Numbered from the stretch's first letter, positions 1 through 9,898 are shown. The stretch: 64,000 nt of DNA from an uncultured Bacteroides sp. (GCF_963678425.1 NZ_OY782854.1:792478-856477), one strand, 5' to 3'. A program made the numbers and translations. Notes: generated by a model not told the origin, from the letters alone.

Positions 1-2973
1 ACAGAATATATCATACAACTGATACAAAAAGGATATGATTCTGAAAATTATTTATTTACCTATGAGGCCGCTTACGTGGCCGACAAATGGTTTGGAACTT
101 CCGAAACTGCTCAACTTTACCAAAAGGTAGCTGCTCGTATGAGTTATCCACCTGTTTGCTCATTAATTAACAGGCAAGAAGAGTGGGAAAAAAACTTGAA
201 CCTGCTCTTTAACAGTATAGGAGGATTAAAATCATCGAACGTTACTGCAAAATCATCTGAAAACAACACCCGCGTTATCTATCTTTTTAGCCCTCAGTAT
301 ATGGAAGTAAAGCCTATACTGCAAACCCGTAATGCCAAAGGCGAATGGAGCAAAGGTAGAAATATTGCTATGAAAACATTTTATGAAGGTAGAACACAGG
401 GAATGACCGAGCAGGATGTGAGAATATCCAAAACCATCAGACATTACAAAGGTGGGTATTATGATCCGGACTTGTATGACTTTTCGTCTAAAGTGATAGT
501 TGAACTTATTGGTCATCCTTTTATTTTTCTGGATGGAGCCAATGAAATACCAGTAGAATTCGTTGCGGCGCAGCCTGAAATAAGTGTTAGCCCAAAGAAT
601 AACCGCTACAGCCTGAAGTCGAATATCAGTGATCTTACGTCTGGAATCTTTGTTATAAAAGAAACTAATACTCGTTACAACGTTTATAATCTGAGTACTA
701 GTCAAATGAATATGCTAAAGATACTTGCTCAGCAAAATATTACTATTCCCGAATCTGGAAAGGACAAACTGATACAATTGTTGGGTGAGATGTGCAAGTA
801 TGCTACTGTACATTCTGATATTTTGGGATCTACTGCAGTTTCTAACCTGAATGTAAAAATGGTTCAGCCAGACAATCGTATCCGGGTACAATTGTTACCT
901 TTTGGTGACGGTTTAAAAGCAGAATTGTTTGTCAAACCTTTCGGCGAATTTCCACCTTATTGTAAGCCTGGGGTTGGAGGTAAGGTTCTTATAACCAATC
1001 AAAATGATGAGCAACTACAGGTTAAACGCGATTTGGAAACCGAACAGAAATATTCCAATTTGTTATTGAATGATATTCAGCAGCTCGAAAGCGTTAATAT
1101 GAACGAAGAACTTATCGTCTTCGATGAACCACTGGATTCGCTTAATCTGCTTGATGTGTTGGCTGCCCATAAAGATGAATGTGTAATAGAATGGCCCGAA
1201 GGTGAACGCTTTAAGATTTCTTCAATAGCAAGCTTTTCTAATCTTAATCTGCAGATAAAATCAAAAAACAACTGGTTCGAGTTAGAAGGCGAACTGAAGG
1301 TTAATGAAGATACGGTTATTTCCATTCAGCAATTGATGACATTGAAAAGCCACGGTCGCTTCGTAGAATTGAAAGACGGTGAATTTATAGCTCTTTCTAA
1401 TGAATTGAAAAAACGATTGGAAGAACTCTATACTTTTTCTGTTAATGGAAAAAATGGTCTTCAAATCAATAAATTCGCTTCTATAGCTTTAGGCAATACA
1501 CTTGATAATGTAGATAACCTCAAGGCCGATAAAGCGTGGAAATCTTTCAGAAATCAAATTAAGTCACAATATGAATCAGAGGCCAATATACCTTCAAATT
1601 TGCAGGCTGAATTGCGCCCTTATCAAGAAGAGGGATTCCGCTGGTTGTCTCGTTTGTCCCAATGGAATGCCGGTGCCTGTCTGGCCGACGATATGGGTTT
1701 AGGTAAAACCGTACAAACGCTGGCTATACTTCTTCATCGTGCCTCGAAAGGAGCTGCAATGGTTGTATGTCCGGTTTCAGTCATTGGCAACTGGATATCC
1801 GAGGCTCAACGTTTTGCGCCTACACTTAATGTAAAAGTATTAGGAAATAACGACCGCCAACAAATATTAAATGATTTGGGTCCGGGCGATGTTCTCGTTA
1901 CTTCTTACGGACTATTACAGTCGGAGGTAAAACTCTTCGTTGAAAAGAAATTTGCCACTGTGGTGCTTGATGAGGCACATGTGATAAAAAACTATGCCAC
2001 AAAAACCTCTAAAGCCACTATGCAACTTAAAGCTGATTTCCGGTTAGCACTTACCGGTACACCGTTGCAGAATCATCAGGGCGAGATCTGGAATCTTTTC
2101 AACTTTATAGTTCCCGGATTGCTCGGTAATCTGAATCATTTTACTGATACCTTTATTAAACCCGACAATGATCATGCCCGAAGATTACTCAAAAAACTTA
2201 TCACACCGTTTATTCTACGTCGTACCAAAGCTACGGTGCTTGATGAGCTTCCTCCAAAAACCGAAATCATCAAGAAAGTGCAATTGTCGGATGCAGAAAT
2301 AGCCTTTTATGAAGCGTTACGGAGACAAGCTATTATCAATCTGGAATCGGACGAAGACAATCAGGGAGGGAAACATATACAAGCATTGGCCGAAATAACC
2401 CGACTGCGACAAGCATGCTGTAACCCATTGCTGGTAGATGCTAATATTGATATCGAATCATCCAAGCTTACTACTTTTCTGGAAATTGCTGACGAACTAA
2501 TTGAAAATAATCATCGTGCTCTCGTGTTCAGCCAGTTTGTGTCGCATTTGAATATTGTTAGGCAGGCTTTGGATAAGAAAGGCATCACTTACCAGTATCT
2601 GGATGGTTCCACCCCGATACCCCAGCGTGAACGAAGTGTGAAAAATTTCCAAAACGGTGAAGGCGAACTGTTCCTGATCAGCCTGAAAGCCGGAGGATTG
2701 GGGCTAAACCTTACTTCTGCCGACTTTGTTATCCACCTCGACCCATGGTGGAATCCCGCCATTGAAGATCAGGCATCAGATAGGGCATACCGTATTGGGC
2801 AGAATAGGCCGGTAACTGTTTATCGTCTTGTGGCAGAAAATACGATTGAAGAGAAAATAATTAAATTGCATAATACTAAACGAGATCTGGCCGAATCATT
2901 ACTCGAAGGCAGCGACCAATCAGCCAAACTGTCGTTTAACGAGCTTGTATCACTCATTCGTGAAAGTTTTTAA
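1..2973 (+). CDS. SNF2-family DEAD/DEAH helicase, 5' end outside window
   Basis: The reading frame is open from base 1, so the gene starts upstream of the window; the GTG at 76 is only the first possible start inside it. The two RecA-like halves of a SNF2 ATPase are clear. Walker A (DDMGLGKT) lies near base 1690, the DEAH box (LDEAH) near 1970, motif III (LTGTPLQN) near 2050, and motifs V/VI (KAGGLGLNLT, DPWWNP, DRAYRIGQ) between 2690 and 2810. The first 500 or so residues are a poorly conserved N-terminal region of the kind seen in bacterial SNF2 proteins with an upstream accessory domain. The family moves on double-stranded DNA using ATP. Its exact role here (repair, transcription recycling or defence) cannot be told from the sequence. 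The stop is at 2971-2973 and the next gene converges on it. Confidence 0.93.
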   Translation, partial: TEYIIQLIQKGYDSENYLFTYEAAYVADKWFGTSETAQLYQKVAARMSYPPVCSLINRQEEWEKNLNLLFNSIGGLKSSNVTAKSSENNTRVIYLFSPQYMEVKPILQTRNAKGEWSKGRNIAMKTFYEGRTQGMTEQDVRISKTIRHYKGGYYDPDLYDFSSKVIVELIGHPFIFLDGANEIPVEFVAAQPEISVSPKNNRYSLKSNISDLTSGIFVIKETNTRYNVYNLSTSQMNMLKILAQQNITIPESGKDKLIQLLGEMCKYATVHSDILGSTAVSNLNVKMVQPDNRIRVQLLPFGDGLKAELFVKPFGEFPPYCKPGVGGKVLITNQNDEQLQVKRDLETEQKYSNLLLNDIQQLESVNMNEELIVFDEPLDSLNLLDVLAAHKDECVIEWPEGERFKISSIASFSNLNLQIKSKNNWFELEGELKVNEDTVISIQQLMTLKSHGRFVELKDGEFIALSNELKKRLEELYTFSVNGKNGLQINKFASIALGNTLDNVDNLKADKAWKSFRNQIKSQYESEANIPSNLQAELRPYQEEGFRWLSRLSQWNAGACLADDMGLGKTVQTLAILLHRASKGAAMVVCPVSVIGNWISEAQRFAPTLNVKVLGNNDRQQILNDLGPGDVLVTSYGLLQSEVKLFVEKKFATVVLDEAHVIKNYATKTSKATMQLKADFRLALTGTPLQNHQGEIWNLFNFIVPGLLGNLNHFTDTFIKPDNDHARRLLKKLITPFILRRTKATVLDELPPKTEIIKKVQLSDAEIAFYEALRRQAIINLESDEDNQGGKHIQALAEITRLRQACCNPLLVDANIDIESSKLTTFLEIADELIENNHRALVFSQFVSHLNIVRQALDKKGITYQYLDGSTPIPQRERSVKNFQNGEGELFLISLKAGGLGLNLTSADFVIHLDPWWNPAIEDQASDRAYRIGQNRPVTVYRLVAENTIEEKIIKLHNTKRDLAESLLEGSDQSAKLSFNELVSLIRESF

Positions 2974-3138
2974 AGGGATATTAAAAGATATTATTAAAAG
3001 AGATTCATTCTTTAAGAGCATGATTACCAAACTTGGTGCAGATGCTCTTGATATATACGGTATGTAATCTTCGATAAAAGAATCCTGATTTGCCCACATT
3101 TGTGGGAGCTATCTTATTGCAGAGGCATTATGATATTT

Positions 3139-4404
3139 CTATTTCCTCTCCTTTAAATAATACCCGCCTGTTTTTCTTGAGCCGCGATACTCTATAATAT
3201 CCGTTTCAATTAATGCACTTAAGTATCTTTGTACAGTTCTATATGCTTTTCCTATTCTTTCTGCAATTTCTATTCCATTAAGTCCTGGTGACAATTGTAT
3301 ACGATAGATAATTTGTGCTTCGGTAGATTTTATACCGCCATTTTCTGGACTTATTGCACTGTTTTCTTGATTTATCACGCCATTATCAGAATTTATCGCG
3401 CCATTTTCTTGTTTTATCACGCCATTAGGAAGCCTTATATGATCATCCTTTTTAGGATTGAAACGAATTTCTCTTTCTTTTTTTGATATATATTCAGTTA
3501 CTTTAAATGCAGTTACAAGGCTAAGATCAAATTCCGGTTCACCATTACCATTTTCCTTCAATTCATCTTTTACCCTCATTATCCCCCTGCTGAAACGATT
3601 CACAAAACCAAGTACTTTCATAGCTTCCGCTATCAAAGGGTTTCTATAATCATTTACTCCGGGAAAATTCTCCGGTCGGGCTTTCCCATAAAGGCCTCCC
3701 GAATTTAAAAGTTCAATTCGGTCATCATATTCATAAAACTGAACTGGCTCATTAGATTCGTAGTCACGATGCATCACTGCATTCATCAATAATTCACGTG
3801 TAGCCCAGTAAGGATAACTATAAATTATCTCTTCTCGCAATGCGCTAACCGGAACTGGCCGGCGCCCAACTATAGTAGCTTCTATAAAAGTATCCATTTT
3901 GGCAAGAACCGTGCAAAGGTTTCCGGTGAATTTGTATTCCGAAAGAATCTCTCCAGATCTGCTTTTCCCTTTAAAATGGACATATTGTGTATAAGCTCCC
4001 GGTAGAAAACGTTCGGGACTTTTTCCAAAAAGAATTATCCCTGCATTAGTTGGAACATCATAGCGGTAATCAAAGAACCCGAGCGAAATTAATTGTTCTT
4101 TTACGCTTCTTCTGTCTTCTAACAAAACATCCTCATTAATTGCTTTAGGAAGATAGTACATTTTAAAGATAGCTGTATCCAAATCGTCTATTGTAGCTCC
4201 CAGGCAAGGTAATGCATCAAAGGTGGATGCAGAAGTCACTCTTTTCTCAATCAAGATTTTCTCTTCTGCCTCATTGGCTATTGCCTTACGTGGTCCAATC
4301 CTTACCCATATCTTTCCTTTGTAACGAACAGGTGGCAGTTCAGATGGTTGTACTTCAGCGACTAATAAATCACCTTCTGAAAATCTGAATTTCTGAATAG
4401 TCAA
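3139..4404 (-). CDS. AlbA_2/RecG-like DNA-binding protein, N-terminus apparently missing
   Basis: The 421-residue product matches the putative DNA-binding/ATP-binding family that normally has an AlbA_2 (Schlafen-like) domain, then a GHKL-like ATP-binding region, then a winged helix. Visible landmarks are VRYKGKIWVRIGPRKAIA near the N-terminus (the tail of the AlbA_2 part), RELLMNAVMHRDYE near residue 205 and NPLIAEAMKVLGFVNRFSRG near 260. A C-terminal helix-turn-helix follows (GIEIAERIGKAYRTVQRYL). Members normally have roughly 100 more N-terminal residues. Here the frame meets a TAA about 36 bases upstream of the only early start, a TTG, so the AlbA_2 core is absent. I infer a 5' truncation, perhaps from the same rearrangements that broke the neighbouring caspase gene. 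It may still be translated, but function is doubtful. Confidence 0.75.
   Translation of the reverse strand: MTIQKFRFSEGDLLVAEVQPSELPPVRYKGKIWVRIGPRKAIANEAEEKILIEKRVTSASTFDALPCLGATIDDLDTAIFKMYYLPKAINEDVLLEDRRSVKEQLISLGFFDYRYDVPTNAGIILFGKSPERFLPGAYTQYVHFKGKSRSGEILSEYKFTGNLCTVLAKMDTFIEATIVGRRPVPVSALREEIIYSYPYWATRELLMNAVMHRDYESNEPVQFYEYDDRIELLNSGGLYGKARPENFPGVNDYRNPLIAEAMKVLGFVNRFSRGIMRVKDELKENGNGEPEFDLSLVTAFKVTEYISKKEREIRFNPKKDDHIRLPNGVIKQENGAINSDNGVINQENSAISPENGGIKSTEAQIIYRIQLSPGLNGIEIAERIGKAYRTVQRYLSALIETDIIEYRGSRKTGGYYLKERK
3322..3426 (-). repeat. Five tandem 21-bp coding repeats in the AlbA_2-type gene
   Basis: Five in-frame 21-bp units encode five consecutive heptapeptides of the pattern N-[GS]-x-I-[KNS]-x-x: NGVIKQE, NGAINSD, NGVINQE, NSAISPE, NGGIKST. 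They form a hydrophilic linker between the ATPase-like region and the C-terminal winged helix. The units differ at several bases, so they are not fresh slippage products, but unit number could vary between strains. Confidence 0.85.
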
Positions 4405-4596
4405 AGAACTCAGCCCTTTATTGTGTTGATCTAAAAAGTTTTACCGGACAGCAATAATATGAAATGTACTATACCTTTTTTGCAACTTATATACGAATTT
4501 TATCGACTTATATACTCATTTATGCAATTTATGCCAAAAATTGGAAAAAGGGCATTTGTAACATCTTCTTCTTATATATATATTTGTATGTAAAAG

Positions 4597-5017
4597 TTGA
4601 CTAAATATGAATATATAAATCAAGCAATGCATAGTACCGATATGCACAATTTGAAGACAATATTCGATATATGCAAGCAATTTAGCTCTGATTTGGTGAA
4701 TTCTTGTGAAAACATCCCCAGCGTGGTGTTGGAACTGAAATTTGATTTGCTGCATGGCAATGTGGTGGTGTTTAGTACTGCACAAGGCGACGAAACAGCT
4801 TATCCCTACAAGGAAAAAGGACACGGCCTGTTTGCCTATTTCCTACTCAAAAAAACACAGGAAACCAAAGGCGCAGTTACCCTTTGGCGATTTGAGCAAC
4901 TATGTTACCACCAACGAAAGTCAACAATCTATCGTAATTAACCGCAAGAGCCAGATGCCGACTGTTGTGCCTTCGGCAAATGTGGAAGATGGATGGAGAG
5001 GGAAGATGTTGAAGTAA
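4597..5017 (+). pseudogene. Frameshifted C-terminal fragment of a caspase-fold (C14) protein
   Basis: From about 4750 the translation reads GNVVVFSTAQGDETAYPYKE and continues through the C-terminal caspase tail seen in the three intact proteins downstream. Near 4884 an extra base (ACCCTTTGGCGA where intact copies have ACCCTTGGAGA) throws it out of frame. The rest of the tail (GDLSNYVTTNESQQSIVINR, ending DGWRGKMLK) continues in the +1 frame to the stop at 5015-5017. The segment carrying the catalytic His and Cys is absent upstream, so the fragment cannot be an active protease. The first ~50 codons (4597-4740) do not resemble the other copies. This is the remains of a fourth caspase gene, and it keeps the same position in front of an LPP20-like gene as the intact copy at 7572. 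Confidence 0.88.
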
Positions 5018-5070
5018 AAAATAGCCAACGTGCGACTTCAAGTAGCACACTGGTTGAAAACAAAAATTAG

Positions 5071-6069
5071 ATGAGTTCAAATTCGTATCAAATTATACTA
5101 CTAACATTCCTGCTCCATGCCTCAGTAGGCCATGCCCAAAATGATGATAAGTTAAATTTTGAGCGGATTTTCTGGCAGGAACTGAATGAGAAAGAAGAAA
5201 ATAAACCATTGAGAAAAGAACAATTTTCTGTGGGAATATCCGAACTTCCGCAATGGTTTTGGAATCTTCCGGTAGCCACTGACAAGCTAAGTTATGCGAT
5301 CGGTATTTCCGATCCAGAAATGGAAGATAGCGTAAAAGCACAGAAACAAGCTGTACAAAGAGCTTTGTTACAGTTAAGTCTGATGAGTGGCGCTAGTATC
5401 TCAGGAGTATCTGATTTATATAATAAAGATTTGCAAAACAAATATGAGGAGTATTATAAAATTGCAGGAAGTTCATTTGTTCAAGGCGGAATCGTGGTGC
5501 TTGATAGTTCTAAAACCCAGCTCGGGGAGAAAATAGTGCTCATAAAATTAGACAGAAACAGGAAAAACCGATTTCATATTGAAACAGGCGTCGAAGTCTA
5601 TAAATCCAATACTAAAATAGAAATAGGTTGGTGTAGTTCGGAGAAGATAAGTTATTATGCCCGAACCGATTCGGATAGTATGAGCTGCATATGCGAACAA
5701 GACAATGAACAATACAACTTGCTATCGGTATGGAACGGAGACACAATCTCTATTCCTGCTTACAGGTACGAATACAAAGGCATACATACAGATAATACAA
5801 CCGATGTATCCGATTCTATAATTAAGTTATATCAAAAAGGATTATGGTCGGGGTATTTTCAAGCTTTTTTGAATGGACTGCAAACTACTATAGCCAACCA
5901 CCAATCGAGACTGAAGTCGATGACTGAACTGCATAACCATTCAAGCGGGAACGAGAACTTAAATTCAATAAACAGAAATGTAGTGAATAGTAACATAGCA
6001 TTCAATATCCGAACAATCGGAGCATTGTATGGTCAGCTAAATATCGAGTTTTATATATCAGCCAAATAA
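5071..6069 (+). CDS. Secreted LPP20-like protein
   Basis: A 332-residue protein with a signal peptide (hydrophobic stretch around residues 7-20, likely cleavage after GHA). An LPP20/FlgP-type segment follows: PQWFWNLP, then YAIGISDPEMED, then an alternating charged/Ala helix ending in ...QRALLQLSLMSG. No cysteine lies at the cleavage point, so it is exported rather than lipidated. The same three landmarks occur in the protein at 9899-10732, which also directly follows a caspase gene, so the two are paralogues. The family is associated with outer-membrane or periplasmic proteins but has no single biochemical role. I infer a partner, target or assembly factor of the neighbouring caspase proteins. 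The start is the ATG at 5071, 53 bases after the caspase fragment. Confidence 0.75.
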   Translation: MSSNSYQIILLTFLLHASVGHAQNDDKLNFERIFWQELNEKEENKPLRKEQFSVGISELPQWFWNLPVATDKLSYAIGISDPEMEDSVKAQKQAVQRALLQLSLMSGASISGVSDLYNKDLQNKYEEYYKIAGSSFVQGGIVVLDSSKTQLGEKIVLIKLDRNRKNRFHIETGVEVYKSNTKIEIGWCSSEKISYYARTDSDSMSCICEQDNEQYNLLSVWNGDTISIPAYRYEYKGIHTDNTTDVSDSIIKLYQKGLWSGYFQAFLNGLQTTIANHQSRLKSMTELHNHSSGNENLNSINRNVVNSNIAFNIRTIGALYGQLNIEFYISAK

Positions 6070-6091
6070 TAAATTTTGAAACATCAGGAAA

Positions 6092-6661
6092 ATGAAAAAA
6101 GTAATGTATTTTGGAGTGGCACTATTGGTTGCCTTGACTACTGTTAATTGCAGTGGTGTTAAAAAAGTAGTAAAAGAGAAAGAAGCCGGAACCGAAGAGA
6201 TAATCCTCCCTTTATCCGGTAAAGAGTATCAATCGGACAAAGAAAACTACAGAGCCAAATCCTCTGGAAAGAGTCCTGATATTGCTACAGCAAAAAAAAT
6301 AGCGTTGAATAATGCCAAATCTGAAATAGCCGGATTAATCAGCTCAAAAATTAAAGCTGTAACTGAAAACTACACCAATCAGCGCTCAGTGGCCAATGCT
6401 CAGGATTTTGAGAATAAATTTGAGAACCTAACTAAAGAAGTGGTAAGCCAACAGCTAGTTGATGTATCTGTCATTGGTGAAAAGCTATTGAAAACAGGCA
6501 CTACTTACGAATACTGGATTGCACTTGAGGTGTCTAAACAAGCTATATTGAATGGCATTAGTAATAGTATTTCTAAGAATCAGAAACTTCAGATAGATTA
6601 CGATAAGAAGAAATTTGAAGAAAACTACAATCAGGAAATGGATAAGATGGACAAACAGTAA
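6092..6661 (+). CDS. LPP20-family lipoprotein
   Basis: A 189-residue lipoprotein. The N-terminus MKKVMYFGVALLVALTTVNC ends in a lipobox (TVNC), so Cys20 should be acylated and the protein membrane-anchored. The body shows the LPP20 pattern: AKSSGKSPDIATAKKIALNNAKSEIAGLISSKI, shown in pieces as a charged/Ala helix at about residues 55-85, followed by a segment ending YEYWIALEVSK. The C-terminus is highly charged (KKKFEENYNQEMDKMDKQ). It starts 22 bases after the preceding gene and its stop codon directly abuts the next ATG (TAA-ATG at 6659-6664), so the three genes 5071-7498 should be co-transcribed and the last two probably translationally coupled. Confidence 0.8.
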   Translation: MKKVMYFGVALLVALTTVNCSGVKKVVKEKEAGTEEIILPLSGKEYQSDKENYRAKSSGKSPDIATAKKIALNNAKSEIAGLISSKIKAVTENYTNQRSVANAQDFENKFENLTKEVVSQQLVDVSVIGEKLLKTGTTYEYWIALEVSKQAILNGISNSISKNQKLQIDYDKKKFEENYNQEMDKMDKQ

Positions 6662-7498
6662 ATGAAACAAAATAGCTTTCATCGTTCAATTAAATTCAGA
6701 ATGTTTGCTGCAATTATTTTTGCAGCGAACATTTACTTTTGTAATGCTCAGGAAATCATTAAAGTGAAAGAAGCCTATGGTATGGCCTATATTTCAGGTG
6801 ACGTGAGCGAGAATCAGGCCAAAGAGCGCGCCATAAACGAAGCCAAAATTGATGCCCTGAAAAAAGCGCATATTGCCGAACATATTAATGCCTCCGAACT
6901 GCTTTTGAATAGTCAGGTAAACAATGATTTTGCACAGTTTTTCAATTCCGATATTCAGTCGGAAATTCAGGGTGCGGTTACAACCTATACGATTGTAAAA
7001 GAAGATAAAAAAGTCAATCCCAATATTAACCAGATTGAATATTCGGTGCTAATGGATGCTGAAGTGATTAAGTACAAAACACAATCAGACTTTAGTTTTA
7101 AGGCTGAAGTGGACAGTGTGCTGCCAGTTTACAAAAATGCTGACGACTTGAATTTTTGCCTCAAAACCACCCAAGATTGCTTCCTGACTGTCTTTAATAT
7201 TACGGACCACGACGCCTCTGTAATGTTTCCGAATGTAATTGAAAAAGAGCAACAAATACGAAAAGAGATAAAATACAAATTCCCACTTAAAAGCACGCTA
7301 TTGGACTACGTCCTAGAAACAAATAAAAAAGACGAAATGAATCGGCTAATTTTTGTATTCACCAAAGCCCGTATTCCTTTTTTGGCAACTAAAGGTGACG
7401 AACAGGTTACCGATAACGAAAAAATAATGACCTGGATTTATTCCATACCGCCGGATCAGCGTTGTGCCGTGTATAAGCAATTTCATATATTGAAGTAA
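6662..7498 (+). CDS. Exported protein with LPP20-like N-half and DUF4384-like C-half
   Basis: A 278-residue exported protein. The signal peptide is residues ~1-30 (hydrophobic FAAIIFAANIYFCNAQ). Residues ~35-135 form an LPP20-like region with the phrase AKERAINEAKIDALKKAHI and ending YSVLMDAEVIKY. From about residue 150 a DUF4384-like beta-rich domain follows (DLNFCLKTTQDCFLTVFNIT, VMFPN), and the protein ends IPPDQRCAVYKQFHI. In other bacteria DUF4384 often occurs next to or fused to caspase-fold domains, which fits this location. It starts immediately after the stop of the lipoprotein gene. No enzymatic motif is visible, so I would treat it as a structural or regulatory partner. The assignment to DUF4384 is by pattern and moderately sure. 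Confidence 0.68.
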   Translation: MKQNSFHRSIKFRMFAAIIFAANIYFCNAQEIIKVKEAYGMAYISGDVSENQAKERAINEAKIDALKKAHIAEHINASELLLNSQVNNDFAQFFNSDIQSEIQGAVTTYTIVKEDKKVNPNINQIEYSVLMDAEVIKYKTQSDFSFKAEVDSVLPVYKNADDLNFCLKTTQDCFLTVFNITDHDASVMFPNVIEKEQQIRKEIKYKFPLKSTLLDYVLETNKKDEMNRLIFVFTKARIPFLATKGDEQVTDNEKIMTWIYSIPPDQRCAVYKQFHILK

Positions 7499-7571
7499 AT
7501 GAAATCAGCAAAAGCCAAATACCTACCGTATAAAGGAAAAGACATAAACTTATAATCAAAAAATACTGAAT

Positions 7572-9887
7572 ATGAGAAGAATTATTTTTTTATTAGCCAT
7601 TGGGATATCTCTCGTGGCATATCCCCAGAATAAGCACCAGAATAAGTCGGTTGCTGTTGTCAATCCGAAAGTAATTCAAAATCAACTGAAAACAAAGTAT
7701 TCATTGGTAGAATACCACACTGATTGTGGCGGCTGGTATCTGATAGGACAACAAGTGGGAACTTCGAACCAATATGGGTTCTGTGATAAAACAGGACGAA
7801 AAATAGCATTTGGCGCCTCTGAATATAAGATTCATAAAGGATTTATTGAACTCTGTATGGTGGATACTGAGATAAAAGAAGAATTTAAAAAAGAGCTTAA
7901 AGAGTATCAGATATATCAGCAAAAGTACAATGAATATTCAAATAAAGTTAATACAATATCAGAACCTAAACGGCTTAAGGCAGAAGAAGAAGAAAAAAAG
8001 ACCAATCCATATTTCACAAACCTTTTTGACACAAAATATGAAAAGGAAGCAAAATTAGAACTTCTAAAGCGGGGAATAGAGGAACCAATAAAACCATCAG
8101 GCTCAGGACGTTTTAATATTTCGTGGTCTGATCCGGAAAAATATAGCAAAGAAGAATGGGAAAAATGGAAACAATATACTTACATACAGCCTCAGCCATT
8201 CGAAAAGATTGATTTTAATGCGATAGCTAATAGTGATAATTTATGTAACGTTCAGAAAAACGGTTTATATGGAGTTGCCGACGCATCCTTACGATTGATC
8301 ATACCTTGCCAATACAACGAAGAAGTTATAAGCACGACAGCAGATAACTATGTAATTACAAAGATACATGGGAAATACGGTCTCATAAGTAAAAGCGGGA
8401 ATATACTGTTGAACAATGAATATTCATCAATAGACAAAGAAGGCGAATTCTTAAAAGTTACGAAAGATGGAAAATATGGTTTATGTGATGCATCTACCGG
8501 AAAAGAGATTTTACCTTGCCTGTTTCAAGATGTGACGTTTGCTTTAAAAGGAGAACAAAATTTTACTCATTTTGCACAGAGTTATGTGGAAAAATCCATC
8601 AATGAGTGGCAGAAAAAGGGTGAATTTGAAAAGACAGAACTCTGGCAACAACGAGTAAATGAGAACACGCGGAAGCAGAAAATTTTAGAACTTACAAAAA
8701 GTGCCCAGTCGGCCTATATAAGTCTTTATGCAAGTAAATTGGATGATGAGTTGATATTAGATAAATATGACCCGGATCATGAAACTTATTTGATCAAAAG
8801 TAAAATAGGAGGAAGAATGTTGGTGCCTGTACCCATGGCACAAGCCCCAACGTTTAAAGATAAATTTGCCAGTTGCACCAAAACTCCACGCTATTTTATT
8901 CAAAACGATCATATAGGTATTGCTCAATATGATTTTAAACTCTCGAATGCCGAAGTGTACAAATTCAGTAATCAGGCATCGCTCAACTACAGTGTAGCAC
9001 AGGTAGAATATAACTTTGACCCTATTTCTATCACCACTTCAAACCTGAATAACGGACAATCTGAACAAAAGCAGACGATTTCTACTATCGAATTGAGTGC
9101 GGGCAAATCAGATGTGGATGTCAATATCCCTTTTTCTTCCTCCAAAAACGAGAAGACATTTGCCATCATCTTTTCGAATGAAAATTATCAGAATGAGCAA
9201 AAAGTAGATTTTGCGAACAACGATGGACGTGTATTCCGTGAATATTGCCTGAAAACATTGGGACTTCCAGCTGATAACGTTCATTTCCGACCTGATGCTA
9301 CCTTTAATAATTTCCGTACAGAGTTGAACTGGATTAAACAGGTAAGCGAAGCCTATCATAATGATGCGAATATAATTATTTACTATGCCGGTCATGGAGT
9401 GCCAGACGAAGCTTCGAAAGAGGCTTATCTGTTGCCCGTAGATGGTGTAAGTTCCGATGTATCGACGGGGTACAGTCTCAACGAACTTTATAAATTCTTT
9501 GGACAAATACATGCTAAAAATGTCTATTGCTTTTTGGATGCTTGTTTTAGCGGAGCCAAACGGGACGGAGGAATGCTCGCGGCGAATCGGGGAGTGTCTA
9601 TAAAACCGAAGACGGATATTCCGCAAGGTAATATGGTAGTATTTAGCGCTTCGACCAACCAGGAAACAGCTTATCCCTATAAGCAAAAAGGACACGGGCT
9701 GTTTACCTACTTCCTGCTTAAAAAGCTACAGGATACCAAAGGCGCAGTTACCCTTGGAGATTTAAGCAATTATGTTACCACCAACGTCAGCCAGCAATCT
9801 ATCGTAATTAACCGAAAAAGTCAGACTCCAACCGTGATTCCATCAGTGACTGTGAGCGATGGATGGAAAGGGATGATGTTGAAATAA
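7572..9887 (+). CDS. Secreted caspase-fold protease with degenerate WG-repeat N-terminus
   Basis: A 771-residue protein with a signal peptide (MRRIIFLLAIGISLVAYPQ). Residues ~50-330 hold several WG-type beta-repeats (YGFCDKTGRKI, YGVADAS, KYGLISKSG, KYGLCDASTG) interrupted by a charged coiled-coil-like insert at about 95-190. Residues ~335-470 are the middle domain shared by all caspases of this array (INEWQKKGEFE, YDPDHETYLIKSK). The C-terminal ~250 residues are a peptidase C14 domain with the catalytic pair: His608 in YYAGHG and Cys658 in LDACFSG. Caspase-fold enzymes cleave after a basic or acidic residue. WG repeats are thought to bind proteins or peptides, so the N-half may act as a sensor. 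The stop overlaps the possible ATG of the next gene (TAATG at 9885-9889). Confidence 0.9.
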   Translation: MRRIIFLLAIGISLVAYPQNKHQNKSVAVVNPKVIQNQLKTKYSLVEYHTDCGGWYLIGQQVGTSNQYGFCDKTGRKIAFGASEYKIHKGFIELCMVDTEIKEEFKKELKEYQIYQQKYNEYSNKVNTISEPKRLKAEEEEKKTNPYFTNLFDTKYEKEAKLELLKRGIEEPIKPSGSGRFNISWSDPEKYSKEEWEKWKQYTYIQPQPFEKIDFNAIANSDNLCNVQKNGLYGVADASLRLIIPCQYNEEVISTTADNYVITKIHGKYGLISKSGNILLNNEYSSIDKEGEFLKVTKDGKYGLCDASTGKEILPCLFQDVTFALKGEQNFTHFAQSYVEKSINEWQKKGEFEKTELWQQRVNENTRKQKILELTKSAQSAYISLYASKLDDELILDKYDPDHETYLIKSKIGGRMLVPVPMAQAPTFKDKFASCTKTPRYFIQNDHIGIAQYDFKLSNAEVYKFSNQASLNYSVAQVEYNFDPISITTSNLNNGQSEQKQTISTIELSAGKSDVDVNIPFSSSKNEKTFAIIFSNENYQNEQKVDFANNDGRVFREYCLKTLGLPADNVHFRPDATFNNFRTELNWIKQVSEAYHNDANIIIYYAGHGVPDEASKEAYLLPVDGVSSDVSTGYSLNELYKFFGQIHAKNVYCFLDACFSGAKRDGGMLAANRGVSIKPKTDIPQGNMVVFSASTNQETAYPYKQKGHGLFTYFLLKKLQDTKGAVTLGDLSNYVTTNVSQQSIVINRKSQTPTVIPSVTVSDGWKGMMLK

Positions 9888-9898
9888 TGGGAAACATC

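Noticed and set aside
3013..3051. Terminator after the SNF2 gene
   Set aside because: The stem is only 8 bp with a long loop and no T-tract.
9108..9695. 195-codon minus-strand frame in the caspase gene
   Set aside because: Antisense to the conserved catalytic domain; no signal or family pattern.
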